Shown here one piece after another: positions 8,424 to 16,450 of a stretch of DNA of 33,018 nucleotides. The notes under the pieces were generated by a model. That model worked only from the letters and a program-made list of their open reading frames with translations, did no database searches and was not told the origin of the DNA. The position numbers and the translations under genes were made by a program. The DNA comes from Rhodobiaceae bacterium (GTDB lineage: Bacteria > Pseudomonadota > Alphaproteobacteria > Parvibaculales > Parvibaculaceae): contig DAIEIL010000001.1 of assembly GCA_027352645.1 (NCBI GenBank), positions 1 through 33,018 on the forward strand, in the 5' to 3' direction. Numbering within the stretch: the first letter of the stretch is position 1; each line of letters begins with the position of its first letter.

Positions 8424-9275
8424 TCAGAGCGGCTGGCTGGTGAAAGGCGCCTTCAACTGACCCAGGAAAGTCAGCGGCATGTCGTGCTGGATGCCGATGT
8501 CGCGCGGCGGCCTGCGGTCCGGCGCGTTGAAGTAACTGCGGAAAAGGAGATCGAAGAGAACGAGGTTCTCGCCGTAGTTTCTGTTCCCCTCCGCGAGCAC
8601 CTTGGAGTGGTGCCAACGGTGCAGCGTTGGCGTGTTGAAGATGTAGTTCAGCGGCCCGCAGCGCATCTCGATGTTGCAATGCGTCAGCATGCCGACGATC
8701 GCCGTGATGGCGCTCACCATCAGCAGCACGTCGCGCGGCGCGCCGAGGAGCAGGAGCACCGGCATGCCGACCATGAGGCCCGTCATCGTGTCGACGAGGT
8801 GGAAGCGGCCGGTGTTGAAGAACCATAGCCGCGTCACGCTGTGATGCACGGCATGGAAGCGCCAGAGCCAGGGCCATTCATGCGCGAGGCGGTGCTTCCA
8901 GTAGAGGCCGAACTCGACGATGATCAGGCCGAGCGCCGTCTGCACGGTTAGCGGCCAGTTCGCCGGCCAAAGGCCCGCTCCGGTCGGCGCGAGAGCGTCC
9001 GCGATCCCCATGAAGGCGACGAAGGTGATGATGACCTGGGCAATGCCCTTGTTCAGGATCGTGTGCGCGAGGTCCGGCCCCATCTGCCCGTCATTGCGGA
9101 GCCAGGCCTCTTCATGCGGCATCAGGCGCTCGAGAAGCGCGATGCTGAGCGCAAGCGTCAGGTAGGTGAGGTTGAAAGCGGCGACGTCGTGGCCCGTGCT
9201 CATTCCGGCATAGACGAGACCGACCGAGCCGCAGAAGAGCAATGGCCACCAGATACAGGAAAGCAATCGACGCAC
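8424..9275 (-). CDS. Sterol desaturase / fatty acid hydroxylase family membrane protein
   Basis: Three histidine motifs HRLAH, HAVHHS, HRWHHS in a hydrophobic protein. Confidence 0.9.
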   Translation of the reverse strand: MRRLLSCIWWPLLFCGSVGLVYAGMSTGHDVAAFNLTYLTLALSIALLERLMPHEEAWLRNDGQMGPDLAHTILNKGIAQVIITFVAFMGIADALAPTGAGLWPANWPLTVQTALGLIIVEFGLYWKHRLAHEWPWLWRFHAVHHSVTRLWFFNTGRFHLVDTMTGLMVGMPVLLLLGAPRDVLLMVSAITAIVGMLTHCNIEMRCGPLNYIFNTPTLHRWHHSKVLAEGNRNYGENLVLFDLLFRSYFNAPDRRPPRDIGIQHDMPLTFLGQLKAPFTSQPL

Positions 9276-9571
9276 GTCAATCCTCCTTCGTCCCCCGACG
9301 AAAAGTCGCGTGGCTTCATGTTAGCGGAGTCTTTGCGCCCATGTACAAGCTCAATTGGATTTCCGGTCCGGTGCGCAAGACAGCGGAAAGCTCCGATTTG
9401 GCGTGAGGTTACGTCGATTCATGCGGGTTTTTGCTGCTCACTCCGATTTGGATGGTGATCGGCTTGTGACCTCGGCGGCGGACATGCAGCCTGTTCCATC
9501 ACGAAATGCACTTTCGGGCGGGTCCTGATCCGAGACCTGAGACCGCCCGGCCCTGTCAGGAGGAACACATC

Positions 9572-10156
9572 ATGAATACGGATTCTGTCGAGCCCTTTTC
9601 GAGCGTCCCCTCCACGACACAGTCGAAAGAAAGCGGACGCAAGTCCATCGCCTCGACTGTCCGCGTGTTGCGCGCGGGAAGCGAGGACATCGTTGTCGGC
9701 GAAAACTCTTCGCTCGAAGGCTCGTTCGAAACTCAAGGCTCCATGTTCGTCGACGGCACGATGAGCCGGGCCGACCTCAGAACCTGTCTCCTCTCCATCG
9801 GCGTCGCGGGCTCCGTCGAAGGCAGCGCCCATGCCGACAGGGCGGAAATCGCAGGCCGCTTTGAGGGCCAACTCGTCGTTACCGGCGAGGTCATTCTGCG
9901 CTCGTCGAGCCATGTCACCGGCGAGATCCAGTGCGGCAAGCTCATCAGCCATCGCGGCGCGACCATCAAGGCCGAGGTAACGGTGGTCGAGGATGAAGAC
10001 GAGGCGGGGGAGGCCGGCAACGAGTTTCGCGCGCTTGCGCGCCTGCCGCTCCGCGCGAATGTCACCCGCTCCTTCCTGCGCCGCTCCGCCACATTCGGCT
10101 ATGGCGTCTTTTTCACGCTGGGCGCCATCGGCCTCGTTTCGCTCTTCGCGCATTGA
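9572..10156 (+). CDS. Bactofilin (polymer-forming cytoskeletal) family protein with C-terminal hydrophobic segment
   Basis: ATG at 9572 with AGGAGG upstream; bactofilin-like beta-helix repeats (GSFETQGSMFVDGTMS...GSVEGSAHADRAEIAGRFEGQLVVTGEVILRSSSHVTGEIQCGKLISHRGATIKAEV). Confidence 0.85.
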   Translation: MNTDSVEPFSSVPSTTQSKESGRKSIASTVRVLRAGSEDIVVGENSSLEGSFETQGSMFVDGTMSRADLRTCLLSIGVAGSVEGSAHADRAEIAGRFEGQLVVTGEVILRSSSHVTGEIQCGKLISHRGATIKAEVTVVEDEDEAGEAGNEFRALARLPLRANVTRSFLRRSATFGYGVFFTLGAIGLVSLFAH

Positions 10157-10182
10157 GCCGAGCCGAACTGCACCAATGTGGG

Positions 10183-10211
10183 CGCCCGCAAGCGATTGCG
10201 GGCGTCTTTTT
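10183..10211 (+). terminator. Rho-independent terminator after bactofilin gene
   Basis: CGCCCGCAA-GCGA-TTGCGGGCG followed by TCTTTTT. Confidence 0.85.
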
Positions 10212-10372
10212 CCTTGAATTTTTCGCATGTGCGGCGCGCCCTGCCGGGCGACGCTACGTCAGTGCGCTGTGCCTCTCTCTCGCCAGCGTGGGCGTCGCCG
10301 CGCTAGGCTCTAGCCCATCAAAATCAGAACGGCCCCCGCCTTTGCGCGGGATGGGCGCAGATGGGGAGAGAC

Positions 10373-11500
10373 ATGGAATTCGATTTTTCCGACGACCAGA
10401 AGCAATTGAAGGATCAGGCGCGGCGCTTTCTTGAAGCGAAGAGTTCGCCCAAGGCCGTGCGCGCAATCCTCGAAGGGCCGGAGCCCTATGACAAGGCGCT
10501 CTGGCAGGGCCTTGCCGAGATGGGCTTCATGGGAACGGCGATCCCCGAGGAATATGGCGGGCTCGGCGCGACCTATCTCGAGCTCTGCGTGATCGCGGAA
10601 GAGCTTGGCCGGGCTGTGGCGCCGGTGCCCTTCGCATCGTCGATCTTCCTCGCCGCCGAATTTCTGCTGGCCGCCGGAAGCGAGGAGCAGAAGCAGGCTT
10701 ACCTGCCGAAGCTCGCAAGCGGTGAAATCATCGGCTGCTTCGCGTTGGCTGAGGGCGTCGGCGCGGCAACGCCGAAGCGCATTCAGGCCGACGTCGCTGG
10801 CGGCAAGCTTTCGGGCACGAAGCTTCCCGTTCTCGACGGCGATGTCGCCGATTTCGCCATTGTCGCGGCGAAGACGGGCGCGGGTAATGACGCGCGTTCC
10901 ATCTCGCTCTTCATCGTCGATCTCAAATCGGCGAATGTGAAGCGCGAGACGGTCGAGACGATCGACCCGACCCGCAGTCAGGCGAAGATCACCTTCTCCG
11001 GCGCGGCCGCGGAATTGCTGGGCGCGGAAGGTGACGGCTGGAACATCATCGAGCGCGTGCTCGACCACGCTGCCGTGCTGACCGCATTCGAGCAGCTGGG
11101 CGGCGCGGATCGCGCGCTCGAAATGGCGCGCGATTATGCGCTGGACCGTATGGCCTTCGGTCGCCCCATCGGCTCCTTCCAGGCGGTGAAGCATATGCTT
11201 GCCGACATGTATGTCTCGGCAACGCTTGCGCGTTCCAATTGCTACTACGGCGCCTGGGCGCTTTCGACCGGTTCGTCGGAGCTGCCGGAAGCGGCGGCGA
11301 CGGCGCGCGTCAGCGCCACGCAGGCTTATCAGCACTGCGCCAAGAACAACATCCAGGTCCATGGCGGCATGGGCTTCACCTGGCAGTTCGATTGCCACCT
11401 TTATTACCGGCGCTCGAACCTTCTCGCGCTCACGCTCGGCTCTCTTTCCACATGGGAAGACAAGCTTATCGCGCGTCTGCGCGCCAAGAACGCCGCCTGA
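10373..11500 (+). CDS. Acyl-CoA dehydrogenase family protein (small/beta-like partner)
   Basis: MEFDFSDDQKQLKDQARRFLE..., EEYGGLGATYLE, IQVHGGMGFTWQFDCHLYYRRSNLL. Confidence 0.88.
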   Translation: MEFDFSDDQKQLKDQARRFLEAKSSPKAVRAILEGPEPYDKALWQGLAEMGFMGTAIPEEYGGLGATYLELCVIAEELGRAVAPVPFASSIFLAAEFLLAAGSEEQKQAYLPKLASGEIIGCFALAEGVGAATPKRIQADVAGGKLSGTKLPVLDGDVADFAIVAAKTGAGNDARSISLFIVDLKSANVKRETVETIDPTRSQAKITFSGAAAELLGAEGDGWNIIERVLDHAAVLTAFEQLGGADRALEMARDYALDRMAFGRPIGSFQAVKHMLADMYVSATLARSNCYYGAWALSTGSSELPEAAATARVSATQAYQHCAKNNIQVHGGMGFTWQFDCHLYYRRSNLLALTLGSLSTWEDKLIARLRAKNAA

Positions 11501-11530
11501 TCGCGCCATCGGATTTGAAGGAATAGAGAC

Positions 11531-12775
11531 ATGAATTTCGACGATACACCGCAGGAAGCGGCCTTCCGTCAGGAAGTGCGCAGCTGGATCGCCGCCAACG
11601 CTCCGAAGCAGTATGAAACGGGCCTCAAGACATCGGGCTTCGGCCACACAGCGCTCGAAGGCGTGGACATCATCAAGGTGTCCAAGGAATGGCAGAAGAA
11701 GAAGTTCGACGCGGGCTGGGCCTGCCTGCACTGGCCGAAGGAATATGGCGGTCGTGGCGCAACACCCATCGAGCGCGTCATCTGGCAGCAGGAAGAAGGC
11801 GTCTATGCCGCGCTCTCCTCGCTCTTCATCATCGGCCATGGCATGTGCGGCCCGACGATGATGGCCTATGCGAGCGAAGAGCATAAGCGCAAGTATCTGC
11901 CGCTTCTCGCGGCTGGCGAGCATATCTGGTGCCAGCTCTTCTCCGAGACTGCGGGCGGTTCCGACCTCGCGGGTCTGCGTACCAAGGCTGAACGCGACGG
12001 CGACGATTGGGTCGTCAACGGACAGAAGATCTGGACCTCCGGCGCGCAGCATTCCGACTACGGAATTCTGATCACCCGCACAGATCCGACCGTACCCAAG
12101 CACAAGGGCCTCACCATGTTCTTCCTGGACATGAAGTCGCCCGGCATCGAAATCCGTCCGATCAAGCAGGTGAACGGACAGTCGGGATTCAACGAGGTCT
12201 ATTTCACCGATGTCCGCATTCCGGACAGCCAGCGCCTCGGCAAGGTGGGCGATGGATGGAACGTTTCGCTGACGACGCTGATGAACGAGCGCCTGTCGAT
12301 TGGCGCGGGCATGCCCACGGGCTTCCCCGAGCTTCTCGACTTCTGCTGCTCGCTCGAAACGGACAACGGTCCGGCCATCGACAATCCGGCCGTGCGCTCG
12401 AAGCTTGCGAGTTATGCAGTCCGGACCAGCGGTCTCAAATATACGGCGTTCCGCTCGATCTCGGCGCTTTCAAAGGGCGAGACGCCCGGGCCGGAAAACT
12501 CCATCGGCAAGCTCGTCGCCGGACCGACCATGCAGGAGATCGCGATGTTCGCGCTCGACCTGCAGGCCGAGGCGGGCGCGCTTCTTTCGCCCGAACAGGC
12601 TGCGGCGAGCGCACGCTTCCAGGCGATGCTGCTCCGCTCACCCGCGACTCGTGTCGAAGGCGGCACGGACGAGATTCTGCGCAACATCATCGCAGAGCGT
12701 GTGCTTGGTTTGCCCGCCGATATTCGTGTGGACAAGGCGGTCCCCTTCAACCAGATCCCGACAAGCGGGCGCTGA
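11531..12775 (+). CDS. Acyl-CoA dehydrogenase family protein (large/alpha-like partner)
   Basis: WPKEYGGRGATPIERVIWQQE, LFSETAGGSDLAGLRTKAERDGDDWVVNGQKIWTS, ATRVEGGTDEILRNIIAERVLGLP. Confidence 0.92.
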   Translation: MNFDDTPQEAAFRQEVRSWIAANAPKQYETGLKTSGFGHTALEGVDIIKVSKEWQKKKFDAGWACLHWPKEYGGRGATPIERVIWQQEEGVYAALSSLFIIGHGMCGPTMMAYASEEHKRKYLPLLAAGEHIWCQLFSETAGGSDLAGLRTKAERDGDDWVVNGQKIWTSGAQHSDYGILITRTDPTVPKHKGLTMFFLDMKSPGIEIRPIKQVNGQSGFNEVYFTDVRIPDSQRLGKVGDGWNVSLTTLMNERLSIGAGMPTGFPELLDFCCSLETDNGPAIDNPAVRSKLASYAVRTSGLKYTAFRSISALSKGETPGPENSIGKLVAGPTMQEIAMFALDLQAEAGALLSPEQAAASARFQAMLLRSPATRVEGGTDEILRNIIAERVLGLPADIRVDKAVPFNQIPTSGR

Positions 12776-12800
12776 AGCGTTAAAATGTAAAGTGTTGAAG

Positions 12801-12833
12801 CGGCCCCGGAACAAGCGTTCCGGGGCCGTTTTT
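12801..12833 (+). terminator. Strong Rho-independent terminator after acyl-CoA dehydrogenase pair
   Basis: Perfect 12-bp stem CGGCCCCGGAAC-AAGC-GTTCCGGGGCCG followed by TTTTT. Confidence 0.93.
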
Positions 12834-12937
12834 ATGCGGCATAAAGCCATTCTTCCCATCGTGAGCGGCCGGCGGAAATGCGCTAGCATGGCCGTCGCCC
12901 GGCGTGCCCGCCGGTGCGGACGAAAGGATGTACTTCG

Positions 12938-14224
12938 ATGAGCAAGAACCAAGAGCTTGCCGCGCGCCGGGAGCGCGCGGTTCCGCGCGGCGTTTCCGTC
13001 GCCTATCCCATTCACGCGGCGCGCGCGGAAAACGCCGAATTATGGGATGAGGAGGGGCGGCGTTTTGTCGATTTCGCAGGCGGCATCGCGGTGCTGAACA
13101 CCGGTCATCGTCACCCCAAGGTGATTGCGGCGGTTGAAAAGCAACTCGCGCATTACACGCACACGGCCTTCCAGATCGTTCCCTACGAGCCCTATATCGA
13201 ACTCGCCGAAAGGCTCAATACGCTCGCGCCCTTCAATGGGCCGGCCAAGACCATCTTTTTCACGACCGGCGCCGAGGCGACCGAAAATGCCGTGAAGATC
13301 GCGCGCGCCGCGACGGGACGTTCGGCGGTCATCGCCTTCGCGGGCGGCTTCCACGGCCGCACCATGATGACCATGGCGCTTACGGGCAAGACGCTGCCTT
13401 ACAAGAAGAAATTCGGCCCCATGCCGGCGGAGGTCTACCACGTTCCCTTCCCCGTGGCGGACCACGGCACGACGGTCGCCGACACGCTCAAGGCACTCGA
13501 AACGCTTTTCCGCGCCGATGTGGAGCCCACGCGCGTCGCCGCCATCATGATCGAGGCGGTGCAGGGCGAAGGCGGTTTCTACGAAGCGCCGCAGGAGCTT
13601 CTCGTCGCGCTTCGCAAGATTTGCGATGAGCACGGTATTCTCCTCGTCGTTGACGAGGTACAGACCGGCTTTGCGCGCACCGGCAAGCTTTTCGCCATCG
13701 AGCATTCGGGTGTCGAGCCGGACATGATTACCATTGCGAAATCGCTCGGCGGTGGCTTTCCGATTTCGGGTGTCATCGGTCGCGCGGCGATTATGGATGC
13801 GCCGGAGCCGGGTGGCCTCGGCGGCACCTATGCGGGCAGCCCCATCGCCTGCGCGGCAGCGCTCGCTGTGCTTGATGTGATTGCGGAAGAAAAGCTTCTC
13901 GACCGCGCCAATGCGATGGGTGTGCGCATCAAGGCGAAGCTCAACTCCATTGCGTCGCGCAACGATGTCGTGCCCATCACCGGCATTCGCGGCTTTGGCG
14001 CGATGATCGGCTTCGACATCGTGAAGGTGCGGGGTGCTTATGAGCCCGACGCCGAGGCGACGAAGCGCGTTACTGCCGCTGCACTGGAAGAGGGGCTCAT
14101 TCTTCTCTCCTGCGGCGTCTTCTCCAATGCGATCCGCATTCTGGTGCCGTTGACGGCCCCGGACGCGATCGTGGACGAGGGCATGGAGAAGCTCGAGAGG
14201 GCGCTTGCCGCCGCGCGGGTCTAG
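12938..14224 (+). CDS. gabT: Class III PLP-dependent aminotransferase, 4-aminobutyrate aminotransferase-like
   Basis: GGIAVLNTGHRHPKV, FFTTGAEATENAVKIARAATGR, FHGRTMMTMALTGK, VVDEVQTGFARTGKLFAIEHSGVEPDMITIAKSLGGGFPISGV. Confidence 0.88.
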   Translation: MSKNQELAARRERAVPRGVSVAYPIHAARAENAELWDEEGRRFVDFAGGIAVLNTGHRHPKVIAAVEKQLAHYTHTAFQIVPYEPYIELAERLNTLAPFNGPAKTIFFTTGAEATENAVKIARAATGRSAVIAFAGGFHGRTMMTMALTGKTLPYKKKFGPMPAEVYHVPFPVADHGTTVADTLKALETLFRADVEPTRVAAIMIEAVQGEGGFYEAPQELLVALRKICDEHGILLVVDEVQTGFARTGKLFAIEHSGVEPDMITIAKSLGGGFPISGVIGRAAIMDAPEPGGLGGTYAGSPIACAAALAVLDVIAEEKLLDRANAMGVRIKAKLNSIASRNDVVPITGIRGFGAMIGFDIVKVRGAYEPDAEATKRVTAAALEEGLILLSCGVFSNAIRILVPLTAPDAIVDEGMEKLERALAAARV

Positions 14225-14259
14225 CGGTTCAGATCACTTCTTTTTGCCGACTTTCCGGC

Positions 14260-14301
14260 CCGTCCGTGCGGCGCATCCTTTGGGATTCGCCGCACGGACG
14301 G
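14260..14301. repeat. Long imperfect palindrome (stem-loop) between gabT and porin
   Basis: CCGTCCGTGCGGCG (14260-14273) perfectly complementary to CGCCGCACGGACGG (14288-14301); inner ATCC-TTTG-GGAT extends the stem past one mismatch. No T-run 3' on either strand. Confidence 0.8.
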
Positions 14302-14323
14302 CGTTCAGCCTATGATTATGCTC

Positions 14324-14340
14324 TTGCGAATTAATAGCAA
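14324..14340. promoter_or_regulatory. Candidate Fur-family operator (TTGCGAATTAATAGCAA) upstream of porin
   Basis: Imperfect inverted repeat TTGC-N9-GCAA, resembling TGCGAAT-N-ATTCGCA with two deviations in the right arm; AT-rich patch in the porin 5' region. Confidence 0.35.
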
Positions 14341-14403
14341 CTAACCTAACTTGCTGCTCCCGCCCGTGGGGCCTGCCCCAATTCCGAACCGGAGACGAGA
14401 GAG

Positions 14404-15726
14404 ATGAAGATGCTTTGCCGCGCACTTGCCACGGCGTCGCTGCTTGGGGCTTCCGTGGGGGCTCAGCCCGCCATAGCTGAGGAAAAGAACCTCTGGGAGC
14501 GCGATACGCTGACAGGCGACTGGGGCGGGACGCGCAGCGAACTGGCCGATCAGGGCATCGAAATCGGGCTTGCCTATGTGGGCGAAGCGATGGGCGACGT
14601 CTCGGGCGGCATGAAGCGGGGCTGGAGCTATGAGGGCCGCGCCGAACTTTCGCTCGACCTCGACCTCGAAAAGCTTCTGGGCTGGCAGGGTGGAACGGCC
14701 CATGCTAGCGCCTTTCAGATACATCACACCAACGGCCTGCCGACCGTGGACTACACGGGCAGCATCGGCGCACCGAGCAATATCGAGGCGCGCCAGACGA
14801 CGCGCCTCTTCACGCTTTGGGTGCAGCAGAATTTCCTCGACGACGCGGTCTCGGTTCGCGCCGGTCAGCTCGCCGCCGACGACGAGTTCATGACCAGCGA
14901 CACGGCGGGCAATCTCATCAACGGCACCTTCGGCTGGGCCGGGATAGCGGCAGCCAACCAGACGAACGGCGGCCCTGCCTATCCGCTGGCGACGCCGGGC
15001 ATTCGCGTTGCCGTCGCGCCGACGAAGCATCTCACTATGCTCGGCGCCGTATTTAGCGGCGACCCGGCGGGCAAGGATTGTTTCGACGATGCACAGCTCT
15101 GCAACAAGCACGGCACGACCTTCAGTACGAGTGGCGGCGCGCTCTGGATGGGTGAAGTTCAGTACACGATCAATCAGGGCGAAGGCGAAGGACTTCCAGG
15201 CGTGTACAAGGTCGGCGGGTGGTACCAGACAGGCAAGTTCGCCGACCAGCATTACGGTTTCGACCGTTCGGGAGATCACGGCGTCTACGCAATCGCGGAC
15301 CAGACGGTCTGGCAGAACGGCGGCAGCGATGCGCTGAGCGTTTTCGCTCGTGTGGGCGGTGCGCCTTCCGATCGCAATCTCGTTTCCTTCTACGCGGACG
15401 GTGGGCTCGCCTATAGGGGCCTCTTTCCGGGCCGCGATCAGGACATACTCGCCCTCGGCGTTGCCTATGCGAAGATCAGCGAGGATGCCCGCGATGCTGA
15501 TCGAGACGTCCAGATGCTGATGCCCGATCCGGCCTATCCGCTGCGCGACCAGGAAACCATATTCGAGTTGAGCTACACCGCGGCCGTGACGCCCTGGTGG
15601 AGCGTGCAGCCCGACATTCAGTACATCGTGCATCCCGGCGGCAATATTCCAAATCCCGAAGACGCGACGGGTGCAAAGATCGACAATGCATTGGTGGTTG
15701 GCATTCGCACGAGCCTCGCCTTCTGA
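14404..15726 (+). CDS. Carbohydrate-selective porin, OprB family
   Basis: Signal peptide MKMLCRALATASLLGASVGAQPAIAEE; LWERDTLTGDWGGTRSELADQGIEIGLAYVGE; C-terminal aromatic residue (SLAF). Confidence 0.88.
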   Translation: MKMLCRALATASLLGASVGAQPAIAEEKNLWERDTLTGDWGGTRSELADQGIEIGLAYVGEAMGDVSGGMKRGWSYEGRAELSLDLDLEKLLGWQGGTAHASAFQIHHTNGLPTVDYTGSIGAPSNIEARQTTRLFTLWVQQNFLDDAVSVRAGQLAADDEFMTSDTAGNLINGTFGWAGIAAANQTNGGPAYPLATPGIRVAVAPTKHLTMLGAVFSGDPAGKDCFDDAQLCNKHGTTFSTSGGALWMGEVQYTINQGEGEGLPGVYKVGGWYQTGKFADQHYGFDRSGDHGVYAIADQTVWQNGGSDALSVFARVGGAPSDRNLVSFYADGGLAYRGLFPGRDQDILALGVAYAKISEDARDADRDVQMLMPDPAYPLRDQETIFELSYTAAVTPWWSVQPDIQYIVHPGGNIPNPEDATGAKIDNALVVGIRTSLAF

Positions 15727-15756
15727 TTTTCCGACGCTTCATCGCAGGTATTAGCA

Positions 15757-15783
15757 AAACCCGCGCCTTCCCGGCGCGGGTTT
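15757..15783. terminator. Rho-independent, possibly bidirectional terminator between porin and KGG protein
   Basis: AAACCCGCGCC-TTCCC-GGCGCGGGTTT; T-rich/A-rich flanks on both sides, between convergent genes. Confidence 0.8.
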
Positions 15784-15817
15784 CTTGCCGCGCGCTTCCA
15801 CCCTGTGCAGTTCCTTA

Positions 15818-16153
15818 TTATGCGTCCTTGTCGTGCCCCTCTGCCGCTTGCTCGGCGGATTGGGCTTCCTGCGCCTTCTTTCGTCCGGCGCCGGCGGCGC
15901 GCGCCGGGTCGTGCTTGAAGTTGCCGCCGCTCACCTGTCCGCCTTCGCGGCCCGCCCGCGAGGCGCGCTCGGGATCGTTCTTGAAATTGCCGCCGCTGAC
16001 CTGTCCACCCTTCTGGCCGGCGAGGGCCGCGCGCGCCGGGTTGTTCTTGAAGTTACCGCCACTCTTCTGACCGCCTTTGCGGCCAGCCGCCGCAGCGCGT
16101 TCCCTGTTGGCCGCGAAATTTCCGGAACCGCCGCGATGCTGGGTGTTTGTCAT
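15818..16153 (-). CDS. KGG-motif general stress protein (GsiB/Con-10-like repeat protein)
   Basis: ATG (complement of 16151-16153) with purine-rich GAGGGAGAG RBS; MTNTQHRGGSGNFAANRERAAAAGRKGGQKSGGNFKNNPARAALAGQKGGQVSGGNFKNDPERASRAGREGGQVSGGNFKHDPARAAGAGRKK. Confidence 0.85.
   Translation of the reverse strand: MTNTQHRGGSGNFAANRERAAAAGRKGGQKSGGNFKNNPARAALAGQKGGQVSGGNFKNDPERASRAGREGGQVSGGNFKHDPARAAGAGRKKAQEAQSAEQAAEGHDKDA
15898..16112 (-). repeat. 66-bp (22-aa) in-frame tandem repeat encoding SGGNFK-N/H-D/N-PxRAxxAGxxGGQ units
   Basis: Repeat anchors 'cttgaa' at 15914, 15980 and 16046 (exact 66-bp period); a degenerate fourth unit extends toward the N-terminus. Confidence 0.85.
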
Positions 16154-16185
16154 CTTGCTCTCCCTCTCGGTTCTCCCTCGAAATG

Positions 16186-16210
16186 AACCCCGTGTCGGGC
16201 GAATGGTTCC
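16186..16210 (-). promoter_or_regulatory. Candidate EcfG-type (general stress response) promoter, KGG gene-proximal
   Basis: Minus strand reads GGAAC-cattcgcccgacacgg-GGTT (N16), with the -10 about 33 nt upstream of the ATG. Confidence 0.6.
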
Positions 16211-16300
16211 GTTCGGCTGCGCAGGCTGCGGGCCTTTGTCCCGCGGCGGCACGACCGCGGCATTGCGACGCGCTTTCGCGTTACGATGCGGATTTTTTAA

Positions 16301-16325
16301 AACCTATGTTGTGACAACGAGTTCC
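16301..16325 (-). promoter_or_regulatory. Second candidate EcfG-type promoter, KGG gene-distal
   Basis: Minus strand reads GGAAC-tcgttgtcacaacata-GGTT (N16), same core and spacing as the proximal site. Confidence 0.5.
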
Positions 16326-16450
16326 GAGCCGTTCAAACCGGCCCTATCGGGCCTGCAACCGGGTGCTCGTTTCCGTCTTTATTAAACATTGGACCGAATA
16401 CTTCCGATCAACGAAATGGCCTCCGCAAGGCTGCAGGCAACGGAAGATTC

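Noticed and set aside
10310-12103. 597-aa minus-strand ORF opposite the acyl-CoA dehydrogenases
   Set aside because: Antisense shadow ORF spanning two real genes and their junction.
14234-14425. 63-aa minus-strand ORF ending in ARTGRKVGKKK in the gabT-porin gap
   Set aside because: Basic tail looked tempting, but the ORF crosses the palindrome and the porin start and has no clear family or RBS support.
15898-16112. Repeats considered as a CRISPR-like array
   Set aside because: The 66-bp units are contiguous, in-frame coding repeats of a KGG protein with no spacers.
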